Shown here: positions 14,391 through 21,781 of the stretch, piece after piece
Numbering within the stretch: the stretch's first letter is position 1
Layout of the letters: each line of letters opens with the position of its first letter
Origin: a virus
DNA length: 36,430 nucleotides
Strand: one strand, 5' to 3'
Virus record (IMG/VR): IMGVR_UViG_3300046028_004510
Location: 1-36,430 of that record
The notes under the pieces: model-generated
Databases searched by the model: none
What the model was told of the DNA's origin: nothing
What the model saw: only the letters and a program-made list of their open reading frames with translations
Translations under genes and position numbers: made by a program

Positions 14391-15944
14391 ATGCCGTTGG
14401 TTAAGGTAAAAGGAACTGGACAGATAGGTCTTAATCGTGACCTATCACAGTCTGAAATGCCAATTAACGCATGGAGTGATGCAAAGAACATTAGGTTTTT
14501 AGATGGCTATGCTTTGCAGTATTTAGGGCATGGTGAGGTCTATAATACGCCTTCTTATGCACCTCAGCATGTTATTCCGTGTAATGTCGCTGGCAATCGT
14601 TTCTGGGTGTATGCCACAGCAGGCAAACAGTATGCTGTCACCATTGTTGCTGGTGTAGCTACACATTACGACATATCACACTTAACGGCTCGTACTGGTG
14701 TCGTCAATCAATGGACAAGTACGCTGTTATCGGGTGTGCCTATCCTCAATGCAGGTGATACAGCAACCGTCCCTATGGCATGGAGCCTTAACACCGCTAA
14801 CAAGTTTGTTGATTTAACGAACTGGCCAGCTGCAACTTACTGTAAATCCATCAAGGCGTTTAAGAACTATCTGATTGCGTTAAATATCACTAAGGGATCG
14901 ACTAACTATCCATTCATGGTCAAATGGTCACACCCTGCCGATCCGGGTGGTTTGCCATCAAGCTGGAACGAGGCTGATGCTACCAAGCAGGCCGGTGAAG
15001 CTGATTTGGCTGAGGGCTATGATCCGATCATTGACGGTATGCAGCTGCGTGACTCCTTTATGATCTATAAAGAAAATAGTTGCTGGCGCATGGATTTCAT
15101 TGGCGGCAATTACATCTTTAAGTTCAGCAAGGTGCTGGGTAAGTCCGGTGCGATGAACCGTAACTGTATTGCTGACATTGATGGCTATCATGTGGTATTG
15201 ACGCAAAATGACGTAATTATTCATGACGGTAATTCTGCGACATCAATATTGGATAAAGCCACCAGACGTTCGTTATTTCAGTCGATTGACGTTGATAATT
15301 ATCAGAAAGCGTTTGTCTTTGCTAATCCATTCTTTAACGAAGTCTATATTTGTTATCCGCAGATTGGTTCGAGTAGTTGTGATAAGGCGATTATCTATAA
15401 CTATGTTGACAAGACGGTATCAGCCAGAGACATGCCGAATGTTAATCATGCTACCTATGGTCCGGTTGATAATGGCTTAATCGGTAACTGGGCGCAAGAT
15501 TCAGCACCTTGGGATTCAGATTTAACAAAATGGAATGGACCAGACTTTGTGCCGACAGCAGCTCGCGTTATTATGGGCAGCAATAACACCAAACTTTACA
15601 TGTTAGATGCTTCAGCATCATTTGATGGCGTAATACCTAACGCTTATCTTGAGCGCAGAGGCTTGTCATTTGATGCGTCCGAAACCTTAAAGCTAATCAG
15701 AGGTATTAGACCGCGTATTGTAGGCAATACCGGTGAAACGGTGTTAATTCAAATAGGTAGTCAGACTGATCCGTTTCTTGAGCCTGTATGGGGTCCGGTA
15801 ATGACCCACACCATAGGTAGTACGATTGCTAATGACTGCCTAATCTCAGGCCGTTATATTGCGATCCGCTTCATGACCGGCTCTGCCTATCAATGGAGAC
15901 TGGATGCCTACGATATAGACGTAAACCCAATGGGAGGATGGTAA
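14391..15944 (+). CDS. Tail nozzle or stabilisation protein (P22 gp10-like)
   Basis: 517 residues, beta-propeller-like. It opens PLVKVKGTGQIGLNRDLSQS and ELPINAW-type sequence (SEMPINAWSDAKNIRFLDGY), which is the hallmark of podoviral stabilisation/nozzle proteins. Further landmarks are QLRDSFMIYKENSCWRMDFI and YHVVLTQNDVIIHDGNSA. Six such chains close the tail tip in P22- and SU10-like particles. It lies between fibre genes and ejection proteins. Its TAA overlaps the next ATG. Confidence 0.82.
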   Translation: MPLVKVKGTGQIGLNRDLSQSEMPINAWSDAKNIRFLDGYALQYLGHGEVYNTPSYAPQHVIPCNVAGNRFWVYATAGKQYAVTIVAGVATHYDISHLTARTGVVNQWTSTLLSGVPILNAGDTATVPMAWSLNTANKFVDLTNWPAATYCKSIKAFKNYLIALNITKGSTNYPFMVKWSHPADPGGLPSSWNEADATKQAGEADLAEGYDPIIDGMQLRDSFMIYKENSCWRMDFIGGNYIFKFSKVLGKSGAMNRNCIADIDGYHVVLTQNDVIIHDGNSATSILDKATRRSLFQSIDVDNYQKAFVFANPFFNEVYICYPQIGSSSCDKAIIYNYVDKTVSARDMPNVNHATYGPVDNGLIGNWAQDSAPWDSDLTKWNGPDFVPTAARVIMGSNNTKLYMLDASASFDGVIPNAYLERRGLSFDASETLKLIRGIRPRIVGNTGETVLIQIGSQTDPFLEPVWGPVMTHTIGSTIANDCLISGRYIAIRFMTGSAYQWRLDAYDIDVNPMGGW

Positions 15945-17275
15945 TGGCTGGATTGTTAGACTGGTTATCGAAACAAAAAGATTCAGCCATGAGCGACTAT
16001 GCAGGGCTAATGGATAATTATCCTAATGCTCAGAAGTTCGGTAGTGGCTTGATTAATAATATCTCTCAGCATATTCCCAGTAATGCAGACTTTAAATCAC
16101 CTGAAGCCATGCGAGATTGGGGAACGGCTGCGGCTTTAAATGCTCCAATGGGGTTAGCTGTAAGCGGTTATGGTAATGCTAAACAAATCGGAGATATTTT
16201 AGATAAAAAATATGGAAGCAAAATAGATGCTGATATATCAGGAAGTAATAAAGGATTGACATTAGATAAAATTCTTATAGAAAAAGAAAATAGAAATCAG
16301 GGATTAGGCTCTAGCTTTTTAAAAGATTTGACTCAATATGCTGATTCAAGCCAACAACCTATGAGCTTAACAGCGGCTGGTGATTTTGGTGGAAGCAAAG
16401 CAAAACAGATTGATTTATACAAGCGATTTGGCTTTGTAGAGAATAAAGGTAAAAACAAGGATTATTCTATTTCTAACAATATGTATAGAAATCCAACTCA
16501 AGAGCAGATAATAAACCCTAATCTCAATTTTGAGCTATTGAACAAGCATTTGTCAGGACAAAAACTAACGCCAGAAGAAATGGCCTTGTATGAGAAAAAC
16601 GGCTCGGCAATGGAAACGCCACAGCTGCAAAGGTATAATGTTGAAAATGCTAATGCTAATCCAGAGATGGAAGCATATAAAAACAGTTTATATGACTCAT
16701 TTCATGGTGGGAGAGAGTCTAAAAAATATGACGGCACAATTGAGTCTGCAATTAATGGCTTTGATCTTTCTAAAGGCGGAATGGGTTCAGGAAACAGGGA
16801 TGGAAAATTAGGTGTTTTTTCAACTAACGATCCATTCGTTGCTAGTGAGTTTGCAGAAAAGAGAAACAATCCATTTGTAATGCCTTTAAAAATTAGAATG
16901 GACAATCCCTGGCAACCTGAAAATTATAAAGAAATATCTGACTTAATTGATAACCATACGCAATTTAAGGATAGTTATAAATTTCCAGACGGAAGTAATA
17001 TAAGGATGGTAGGTGATGTAATAAATCCAGAAGCAGCTAGAAAAGAATTAACAGATAAAGGTTTTGATAGTGTCCGTTTAAAAAATACTTTAATGGATTC
17101 TATTGAGGGAAAGCCCATAGATCAATATGTATCATTAGACCCTAAAAACATACGCTCCCGTTTCGCAGCCTTTGACCCACTACGCAAAAACAGTTCTAGT
17201 TTGTTAGCCAGTGGATTGCTAGGCTCACTACTGCTTAATAATCTGGGTAAGGATGGTAATGCAGCCACTCAATAG
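15944..17275 (+). CDS. Virion effector candidate: GNAT plus ADP-ribosyltransferase-like
   Basis: 443 residues from the ATG that overlaps the nozzle stop, preceded by GGGAGGATGG. N-terminal helix MAGLLDWLSKQ, then a GNAT domain at about 105-180 with the acetyl-CoA motif ENRNQGLGSSFLKDL (115-129) and LYKRFGFVENKGKNKD (158-173). Residues about 250-411 look like an ART domain of the polyvalent-protein type: SFHGG (252-256), GVFSTNDPFVASEFAE (290-305), KGFDSVRLK (372-380), VSLDPKNIRSRFAAFDP (396-412). A hydrophobic C-terminus (418-433) follows. Placed among tail and ejection genes, it is probably carried in the virion and delivered with DNA; both activities are inferred from motifs. Confidence 0.72.
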   Translation: MAGLLDWLSKQKDSAMSDYAGLMDNYPNAQKFGSGLINNISQHIPSNADFKSPEAMRDWGTAAALNAPMGLAVSGYGNAKQIGDILDKKYGSKIDADISGSNKGLTLDKILIEKENRNQGLGSSFLKDLTQYADSSQQPMSLTAAGDFGGSKAKQIDLYKRFGFVENKGKNKDYSISNNMYRNPTQEQIINPNLNFELLNKHLSGQKLTPEEMALYEKNGSAMETPQLQRYNVENANANPEMEAYKNSLYDSFHGGRESKKYDGTIESAINGFDLSKGGMGSGNRDGKLGVFSTNDPFVASEFAEKRNNPFVMPLKIRMDNPWQPENYKEISDLIDNHTQFKDSYKFPDGSNIRMVGDVINPEAARKELTDKGFDSVRLKNTLMDSIEGKPIDQYVSLDPKNIRSRFAAFDPLRKNSSSLLASGLLGSLLLNNLGKDGNAATQ

Positions 17276-17528
17276 CAATTCCGTATTCTACGCTCCAGCA
17301 CCGATACCGACTGATAGTCAGTACCTAACGCAATACATCGCTAATGAATTAATCGCTATACAGTCAGCTATTAATGCGCTTGCAGCAGGGCATTTGGATA
17401 AAGTTTACGCAGCACCTACAAAGTTGCGCGACGGTGATATTCGTTATGCTGATGGCACGACATGGAATCCCGGAAGCGGTGCAGGAATATACTATTACAA
17501 CGGTACACTCTGGAAGTTGCTAGGGTAA
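17259..17528 (+). CDS. Small tail protein, 89 residues
   Basis: ATG 17259 is preferred over the in-frame ATG at 17253 because AAGG (17249-17252) is six bases upstream. The sequence YIANELIAIQSAINALAAGH, KVYAAPTKLRDGDIRYADGT and TWNPGSGAGIYYYNGTLWKL is a widespread small phage protein pattern: an N-terminal helix followed by a compact beta module. It is usually encoded among tail or ejection genes. Role unknown. Overlaps the previous gene by 17 bp. Confidence 0.7.
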   Translation: MQPLNSNSVFYAPAPIPTDSQYLTQYIANELIAIQSAINALAAGHLDKVYAAPTKLRDGDIRYADGTTWNPGSGAGIYYYNGTLWKLLG

Positions 17529-17533
17529 TGATA

Positions 17534-17542
17534 TGTTATAAT
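17534..17542 (+). promoter_or_regulatory. Extended -10 promoter before the ejection genes
   Basis: TGTTATAAT (17534-17542) is a TG-n-TATAAT element. Transcription would start near 17549, just before the GNRA hairpin at 17558, so the hairpin would stand at the 5' end of the mRNA for the internal virion proteins. Confidence 0.5.
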
Positions 17543-17557
17543 ATAGCAACGCTATCA

Positions 17558-17569
17558 TGTCGGGAGACG
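17558..17569 (+). promoter_or_regulatory. GNRA hairpin holding the Shine-Dalgarno
   Basis: TGTC (17558-17561), GGGA, GACG (17566-17569). The outer pair is U-G in plus-strand RNA. GGGAG ends five bases before the ATG at 17572. Confidence 0.55.
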
Positions 17570-17571
17570 CA

Positions 17572-18030
17572 ATGGCACTGGAACACGGAAACCTATCAGT
17601 ACACGAAGTAACTAGCGACTTAGAGCTATATGATATATGGCCTGAGATTCGAGTCGGCATCAATGCCATGCGCGCCAAGTGTCCAGACATGCTTGACTAT
17701 CCAGAGCATATATTCCACGAAATAAAACTCAAGCAATCAAAACTTCTTGTTGCCAACATAGAGGGCGCTTACGCTGGCTTCTTTACTGTCAAGACGGTTG
17801 ATTGTGCAGATGGGCATGGACTTCTAATTGCACTCATTCACAACGCTAGTACCGATCCAGATTATCTATATAACTTCTTCAAGATCATTGAGGAACTCGT
17901 AAAACTTACAGGATATAGGCGCGCAACGTTTGCACTTACTCGCAAGGGTTGGCTACCGGCACTCAAGAAACTCGGCTATGACTCAGAAAATAGCGTCACT
18001 TATCAAACTATAGAGGCTTCACATGTTTAA
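17572..18030 (+). CDS. GNAT-fold internal virion protein (T7 gp13-like place)
   Basis: 152 residues from the ATG placed by the GGGAG loop; an upstream in-frame start would lie within the hairpin. A GNAT-like core is visible: LLVANIEGAYAGFFTVKT, then HGLLIALIHNASTDPDYLYN and FFKIIEELVKLTGYRRATFA, ending WLPALKKLGYDSENSVTYQT. In T7 the first internal protein gene, 13, also encodes a GNAT-like fold. The acetyl-CoA loop (R/Q-x-x-G-x-A/G) is not evident, so it may be structural rather than an enzyme. It is the first gene of the ejection block. Confidence 0.65.
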   Translation: MALEHGNLSVHEVTSDLELYDIWPEIRVGINAMRAKCPDMLDYPEHIFHEIKLKQSKLLVANIEGAYAGFFTVKTVDCADGHGLLIALIHNASTDPDYLYNFFKIIEELVKLTGYRRATFALTRKGWLPALKKLGYDSENSVTYQTIEASHV

Positions 18031-19357
18031 AATAAAAAACCTGACTGCTTTTTTCTTTACCTATTTTTGCCCAAGGTTTTATGGCTCACCACCGTCACCA
18101 TCGGCTAATACAACATCATCAACCACAACAACACCTTGGTCAGGGGCTGCTCAGTATCTAACAAATGGCAATAGCGCCTATAACAAAGATACTGGCATGT
18201 TTGACAATAATGGAAAGGGTCCGACAGGTATTTATGAGGAGATAGGAAACTACGCTAATCAATACTCAAACCTAACGCCTCAGCAACAAAATTTAAAAGC
18301 GATGTCAGATAACGCCTATGCTGGGCGCTATGGCACGATGCAAAATGCTTACAATGACTCGACAGCGCTAGGGAATAAAATAGCAGGTGGTGCTTACGAT
18401 ACTAATTATGGTCCTGTAGCAAATGCAGGATTAACTAACGCTAATGCAGCTAATGCAGGATTAACTAACGCGCAATTGACTACGAATAACTTTGGCCAGT
18501 CAATGCGAGACATGGGAGCAATAGACCCTACCAATGCAATGAGCAATGTTTTAAAGGGTGATCCAACCAATAACCCGTACTTAGCTAAAATGAATCAGGC
18601 TAATGTTAACACGGCAATGCGTGGCTATAACGATGCTATTCAAAATGTTAATCAACAAGTCATGCCAGGCATTAATAACGATGCGTTTGCAGCTGGTCAA
18701 TATGGCGGTAGTCGGCAAGGTATTGCTCAAGGGTTAGCGCTTCAAGGGATGGACAGAAGTGCAAGAGATTTAGGCATAGCGGCAATGGATTCTGGAAATC
18801 AGCTTTACGGGTCAGCTTTCCAGAATGCGCAAAATAACCAAGCACAAGCAGCCAACCAAATGGTTGGTTATGGACTGCAAAATGGACAATACAATGCCAC
18901 TCAAGCTAATGATATTAGCAAGTTTAACGCTGGACAAGCTAATAACATGAGTCAGTTCAACGCTGGACAGAATACTCAAAACAACCAGTTCAACGCTGGA
19001 CAAGCTAATAACATGAGTCAGTTCAACGCTAACTTAGGTTTGCAAAATAATACACAAGGAATGCTACAGCAAGCTCAAAACATGGGTAATGCAACAGCTG
19101 GTAATGAGTTAAATAACACAGCTCTAACAAGATTGTTCTCTGGACAAGATCAAAATTATTCAAATCAGATGACTAACGCTAATTTAGAACAACAACAAAA
19201 GTTAGACATGCTTAATATGATGCTAGGCGCGTACTCACCGGGCGCTAACTTAGGAGGAAGCTCAACGGCATCAACACCTTATTATGATAATACCTTGGGC
19301 AATATAGGCGGCATGGCGGCTGGTGCTGGTGGCTTAATCTCTGCATTGAAAAGCTAA
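18023..19357 (+). CDS. Internal virion (ejection) protein with Asn/Gln repeats
   Basis: 444 residues. The N-terminus has a hydrophobic stretch (NLTAFFFTYFC) and a Pro/Ser/Thr-rich linker. The rest is rich in Asn, Gln, Ala and Gly, with helices of the T7 gp14 or P22 ejection type (e.g. QQQNLKAMSDNAYAGRYG) and a repeat region around residues 300-336 built of QFNAGQANNMS units. The C-terminus ends GGMAAGAGGLISALKS. Such proteins leave the capsid with the DNA and help build a conduit in the cell envelope. Confidence 0.7.
   Translation: MFKIKNLTAFFFTYFCPRFYGSPPSPSANTTSSTTTTPWSGAAQYLTNGNSAYNKDTGMFDNNGKGPTGIYEEIGNYANQYSNLTPQQQNLKAMSDNAYAGRYGTMQNAYNDSTALGNKIAGGAYDTNYGPVANAGLTNANAANAGLTNAQLTTNNFGQSMRDMGAIDPTNAMSNVLKGDPTNNPYLAKMNQANVNTAMRGYNDAIQNVNQQVMPGINNDAFAAGQYGGSRQGIAQGLALQGMDRSARDLGIAAMDSGNQLYGSAFQNAQNNQAQAANQMVGYGLQNGQYNATQANDISKFNAGQANNMSQFNAGQNTQNNQFNAGQANNMSQFNANLGLQNNTQGMLQQAQNMGNATAGNELNNTALTRLFSGQDQNYSNQMTNANLEQQQKLDMLNMMLGAYSPGANLGGSSTASTPYYDNTLGNIGGMAAGAGGLISALKS
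18926..19030 (+). repeat. Exact 39-bp direct repeat in the ejection-protein gene
   Basis: 18926-18964 and 18992-19030 are identical, 66 bp apart start to start (22 codons), both in frame, coding the FNAGQ/NNMSQ region. A shorter diverged unit precedes them. The pattern points to in-frame repeat expansion. Confidence 0.9.
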
Positions 19358-19776
19358 TGAGTAGCCTACTAGCCCTGCAAGGCAATATGCCGGAGATTCT
19401 CGCACTGGAGAAGATCATACTAACGCTTGAGCAAGTCGAGTGTCCTATATCGCATTATCAGATAGAGGGTGTCTATTGTCGCTCTATGTTTATTCCGGCA
19501 GGAACAGTCATAACAGGCGCTATTCACAACAAAGAAAATATTTCGATACTGGCTCAAGGGACAATTCGAATAACAAATGGCACAGAGTCAAAGCTAATAT
19601 CAGCGCCTTATATTATGGTGGATCAACCCGGTATTAAAAGGCTCGGTGTCTCTGAAACAGACGTAACTTTTATCAACGTATGGCGTACTGATACCACTGA
19701 CCTTGATGAGATTGAGAAAGAAATTAGGTCAGAAACTTTTGAAGAATATGAGCTAAAACTTTTAGGAGCAGCATAA
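19357..19776 (+). CDS. Cupin-like phage protein, 139 residues
   Basis: The central part reads as a small beta-barrel: HYQIEGVYCRSMFIPAGTVI, TGAIHNKENISILAQGTIRI, SAPYIMVDQPGIKRLGVSE and FINVWRTDTTDLDEIE. This pattern (PAGT-x-hydrophobic, H, then GxIRI) is a cupin fold common in podoviral ejection clusters. The single conserved His pattern makes a metal enzyme uncertain, and a structural role in the virion is possible. Overlaps the previous stop and the next start by one base each. Confidence 0.7.
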   Translation: MSSLLALQGNMPEILALEKIILTLEQVECPISHYQIEGVYCRSMFIPAGTVITGAIHNKENISILAQGTIRITNGTESKLISAPYIMVDQPGIKRLGVSETDVTFINVWRTDTTDLDEIEKEIRSETFEEYELKLLGAA

Positions 19777-20564
19777 TGGCAATTTTTATTTCAGCAGCAG
19801 CAACAGCAGCAACAGCCGCAGCGGTGGCAGCAGGAGCAACGGCAGGCGGTGTTGCAGCAACAGCAGCGGGCATAGCTGGAGGAGCTGCAGCGGCTGGCGC
19901 AGCAGGAGCAGGAGTAGGCGCTATATCATCAGCCGCTCAAGGTGGTGATGTAGGGAAAGGCGCTTTGATGGGTGGTGTAACAGGAGTTGCAGGCGGTGTA
20001 GTCGGTGGATTAGCTGGAGCGGCAGGCGGTGCAATTTCAGGCGGTGCTGGTGGTGCTGGTGCTGGCGGTGCTGGCGGTGCTGGTAGTGCTGGCGGTAGTT
20101 CTGGCGGTCTTATAGGTGGAGGTGCTACCACAGCAGCACCAGCTAGTAGCAGTTTGGGCAGTGTATCTGGAATAGCACAGCCCGGTTCACAAGCCCTTAA
20201 TGCTTCTTTATCAAGTGGCTTACCACAAGGCGTAGGCTCTTTATCATCGCCACTCATTGAGGCTCCCGTATCTGGCGCACTAAATTCAGCATTAGCGCCA
20301 ACAGTAGGAAATGCTGGATCATTGGCCGCCCCAGCATTAGGGGCAGGATCAGGATCATTAGGGGGCGCTGCTGGTGGGCTATCAATGCCAACACTAGATC
20401 AAATAGGCACGGGCCTACAAGTAACAGGACAGGGCGCACAAATGCTTGCGCCTAAACCGCCTGAAGGTGGACCAATGAAGCCTGCACCGGTTATGGCCGC
20501 AAGAAATCAAATTCCCTACACTAAGCCTATGCCTCGTGGTATGGGCAGATTCGGAGGCATGTAA
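19776..20564 (+). CDS. Ala/Gly-rich internal virion protein
   Basis: 262 residues. The first 110 are almost only Ala, Gly and Val (ISAAATAATAAAVAAGATAG, GVTGVAGGVVGGLAGAAGG), resembling a membrane-inserting or glycine-zipper segment. The middle is Ser/Leu-rich; the C-terminus is Pro/Met-rich and basic (KPMPRGMGRFGGM). A glycine-zipper protein among ejection genes could line a membrane channel; that is inference. Its TAA overlaps the next ATG. Confidence 0.6.
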   Translation: MAIFISAAATAATAAAVAAGATAGGVAATAAGIAGGAAAAGAAGAGVGAISSAAQGGDVGKGALMGGVTGVAGGVVGGLAGAAGGAISGGAGGAGAGGAGGAGSAGGSSGGLIGGGATTAAPASSSLGSVSGIAQPGSQALNASLSSGLPQGVGSLSSPLIEAPVSGALNSALAPTVGNAGSLAAPALGAGSGSLGGAAGGLSMPTLDQIGTGLQVTGQGAQMLAPKPPEGGPMKPAPVMAARNQIPYTKPMPRGMGRFGGM

Positions 20565-21781
20565 TGGCCGGATTACTCGATTACTTATCTAACTTAAAAT
20601 TTGAACCTGATGCTAAGAGCATGGGCCTGATGAACATGGCTGCTGATATGTTGGCAGCTAGTGGTTATCACGATAGACCGGTTGGCTTTGGTGAGACATT
20701 AGGTGCTGGATTACATGGCTTTAATCAAGGCTACATGGCGCAAAAGAATCAAGAGGAGTCTTTGGCAGCAGCAGAACAGAAAAAGCTAACGGATGCGGCT
20801 GATATTAACTATAAAAATGCGCAAGCTAATTATTATAATTCTGGCGGCTCAGGGTCTCAACCCGGTGCGTATTTAATACCACCCAACTCAAAAGAAGAAA
20901 CTTTTGGAGGTCAAAAAGGCTATAGAACACCAGAAGGTTATTTCATTCCCTCTGTTCACGGCCTAACAGAAAATCAATACCTTAATCTTGATCCTGTTCG
21001 TCAACAACAAATTGCTGCGGCTAAAGAGGGAGTAAAAACAAATCCAGTTGAAATGTCAGACGGTTCTAAAATACCTATGACTAATAGCCAAGCAAACCCA
21101 AATTATAACTATGGTGGAAGCAATCAAGGTAATCAATTATCTCCTTTAGAGCTAGAGATTAAGCAAAATATAGAATCAGGTCAGATGACTCAAGAACAAG
21201 GAATAGCAATTCTTCAACAAAATGCCGCTCCCGGATTGGCTCCTAATGCAAGTGGTATTGGAATAGGGCAATCAACTGAAAGTAAATACAACCAACAAAA
21301 GACAGGTGAAATTAACGGTGAGGCACAAGCAAAAGCCCTGATTGATTTACCCGGATCTTTGGCAACAGCTGAACAGTTAAGTAAGCAAATAAATGAGCTA
21401 ATAAATCATGATGGCTTACCGGGCGTGGTTGGTATGCCTAACTTTTGGGGGGTGATGCCTTTCCCTGGCACTAAAGAAGCTGATTTTAAGGCGCGTCTTG
21501 AGCAATTAAAAGGCGCAGCATTCCTAGAGGCATTTCAAAAACTAAAGGGCGGCGGTGCAGTCACGCAACCAGAGGGAGAAAAAGCAACAGCAGCCCTAGC
21601 CAGATTACAGACTTCTCAAACAGAAGATACGTTCAAGAAGAGTTTGCAAGATTTTAATAAGGTCATTTTGGGTGCTACTGATCGGCTTAAAGTTAGAGCA
21701 AATGGCGGTGTTCAGCAGCCACAAGCGCCTCAATCGCAACCGTCTATTGATGATCTGGTTAATCATTACGGAGCTAAATAA
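20564..21781 (+). CDS. Internal virion protein, 405 residues
   Basis: Begins MAGLLDYLSNLKFEPDAKSM, nearly the same N-terminal helix as the GNAT/ART protein at 15944. It continues MGLMNMAADMLAASGYHDRP and ETLGAGLHGFNQGYMAQKNQ, a pattern frequent in podoviral ejection proteins. A Gln/Asn-rich linker follows, then a helical C-terminal domain (AKALIDLPGSLATAEQLSKQ, EFLQKLKG-type sequence near 315-330). The function in DNA ejection is inferred from place and from the N-terminal pattern. Confidence 0.68.
   Translation: MAGLLDYLSNLKFEPDAKSMGLMNMAADMLAASGYHDRPVGFGETLGAGLHGFNQGYMAQKNQEESLAAAEQKKLTDAADINYKNAQANYYNSGGSGSQPGAYLIPPNSKEETFGGQKGYRTPEGYFIPSVHGLTENQYLNLDPVRQQQIAAAKEGVKTNPVEMSDGSKIPMTNSQANPNYNYGGSNQGNQLSPLELEIKQNIESGQMTQEQGIAILQQNAAPGLAPNASGIGIGQSTESKYNQQKTGEINGEAQAKALIDLPGSLATAEQLSKQINELINHDGLPGVVGMPNFWGVMPFPGTKEADFKARLEQLKGAAFLEAFQKLKGGGAVTQPEGEKATAALARLQTSQTEDTFKKSLQDFNKVILGATDRLKVRANGGVQQPQAPQSQPSIDDLVNHYGAK

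Noticed and set aside
19937-20257. A 106-residue minus-strand Pro/Ala-rich frame
   Set aside because: It is the complement of the Ala/Gly-rich virion protein; biased composition, opposite strand.
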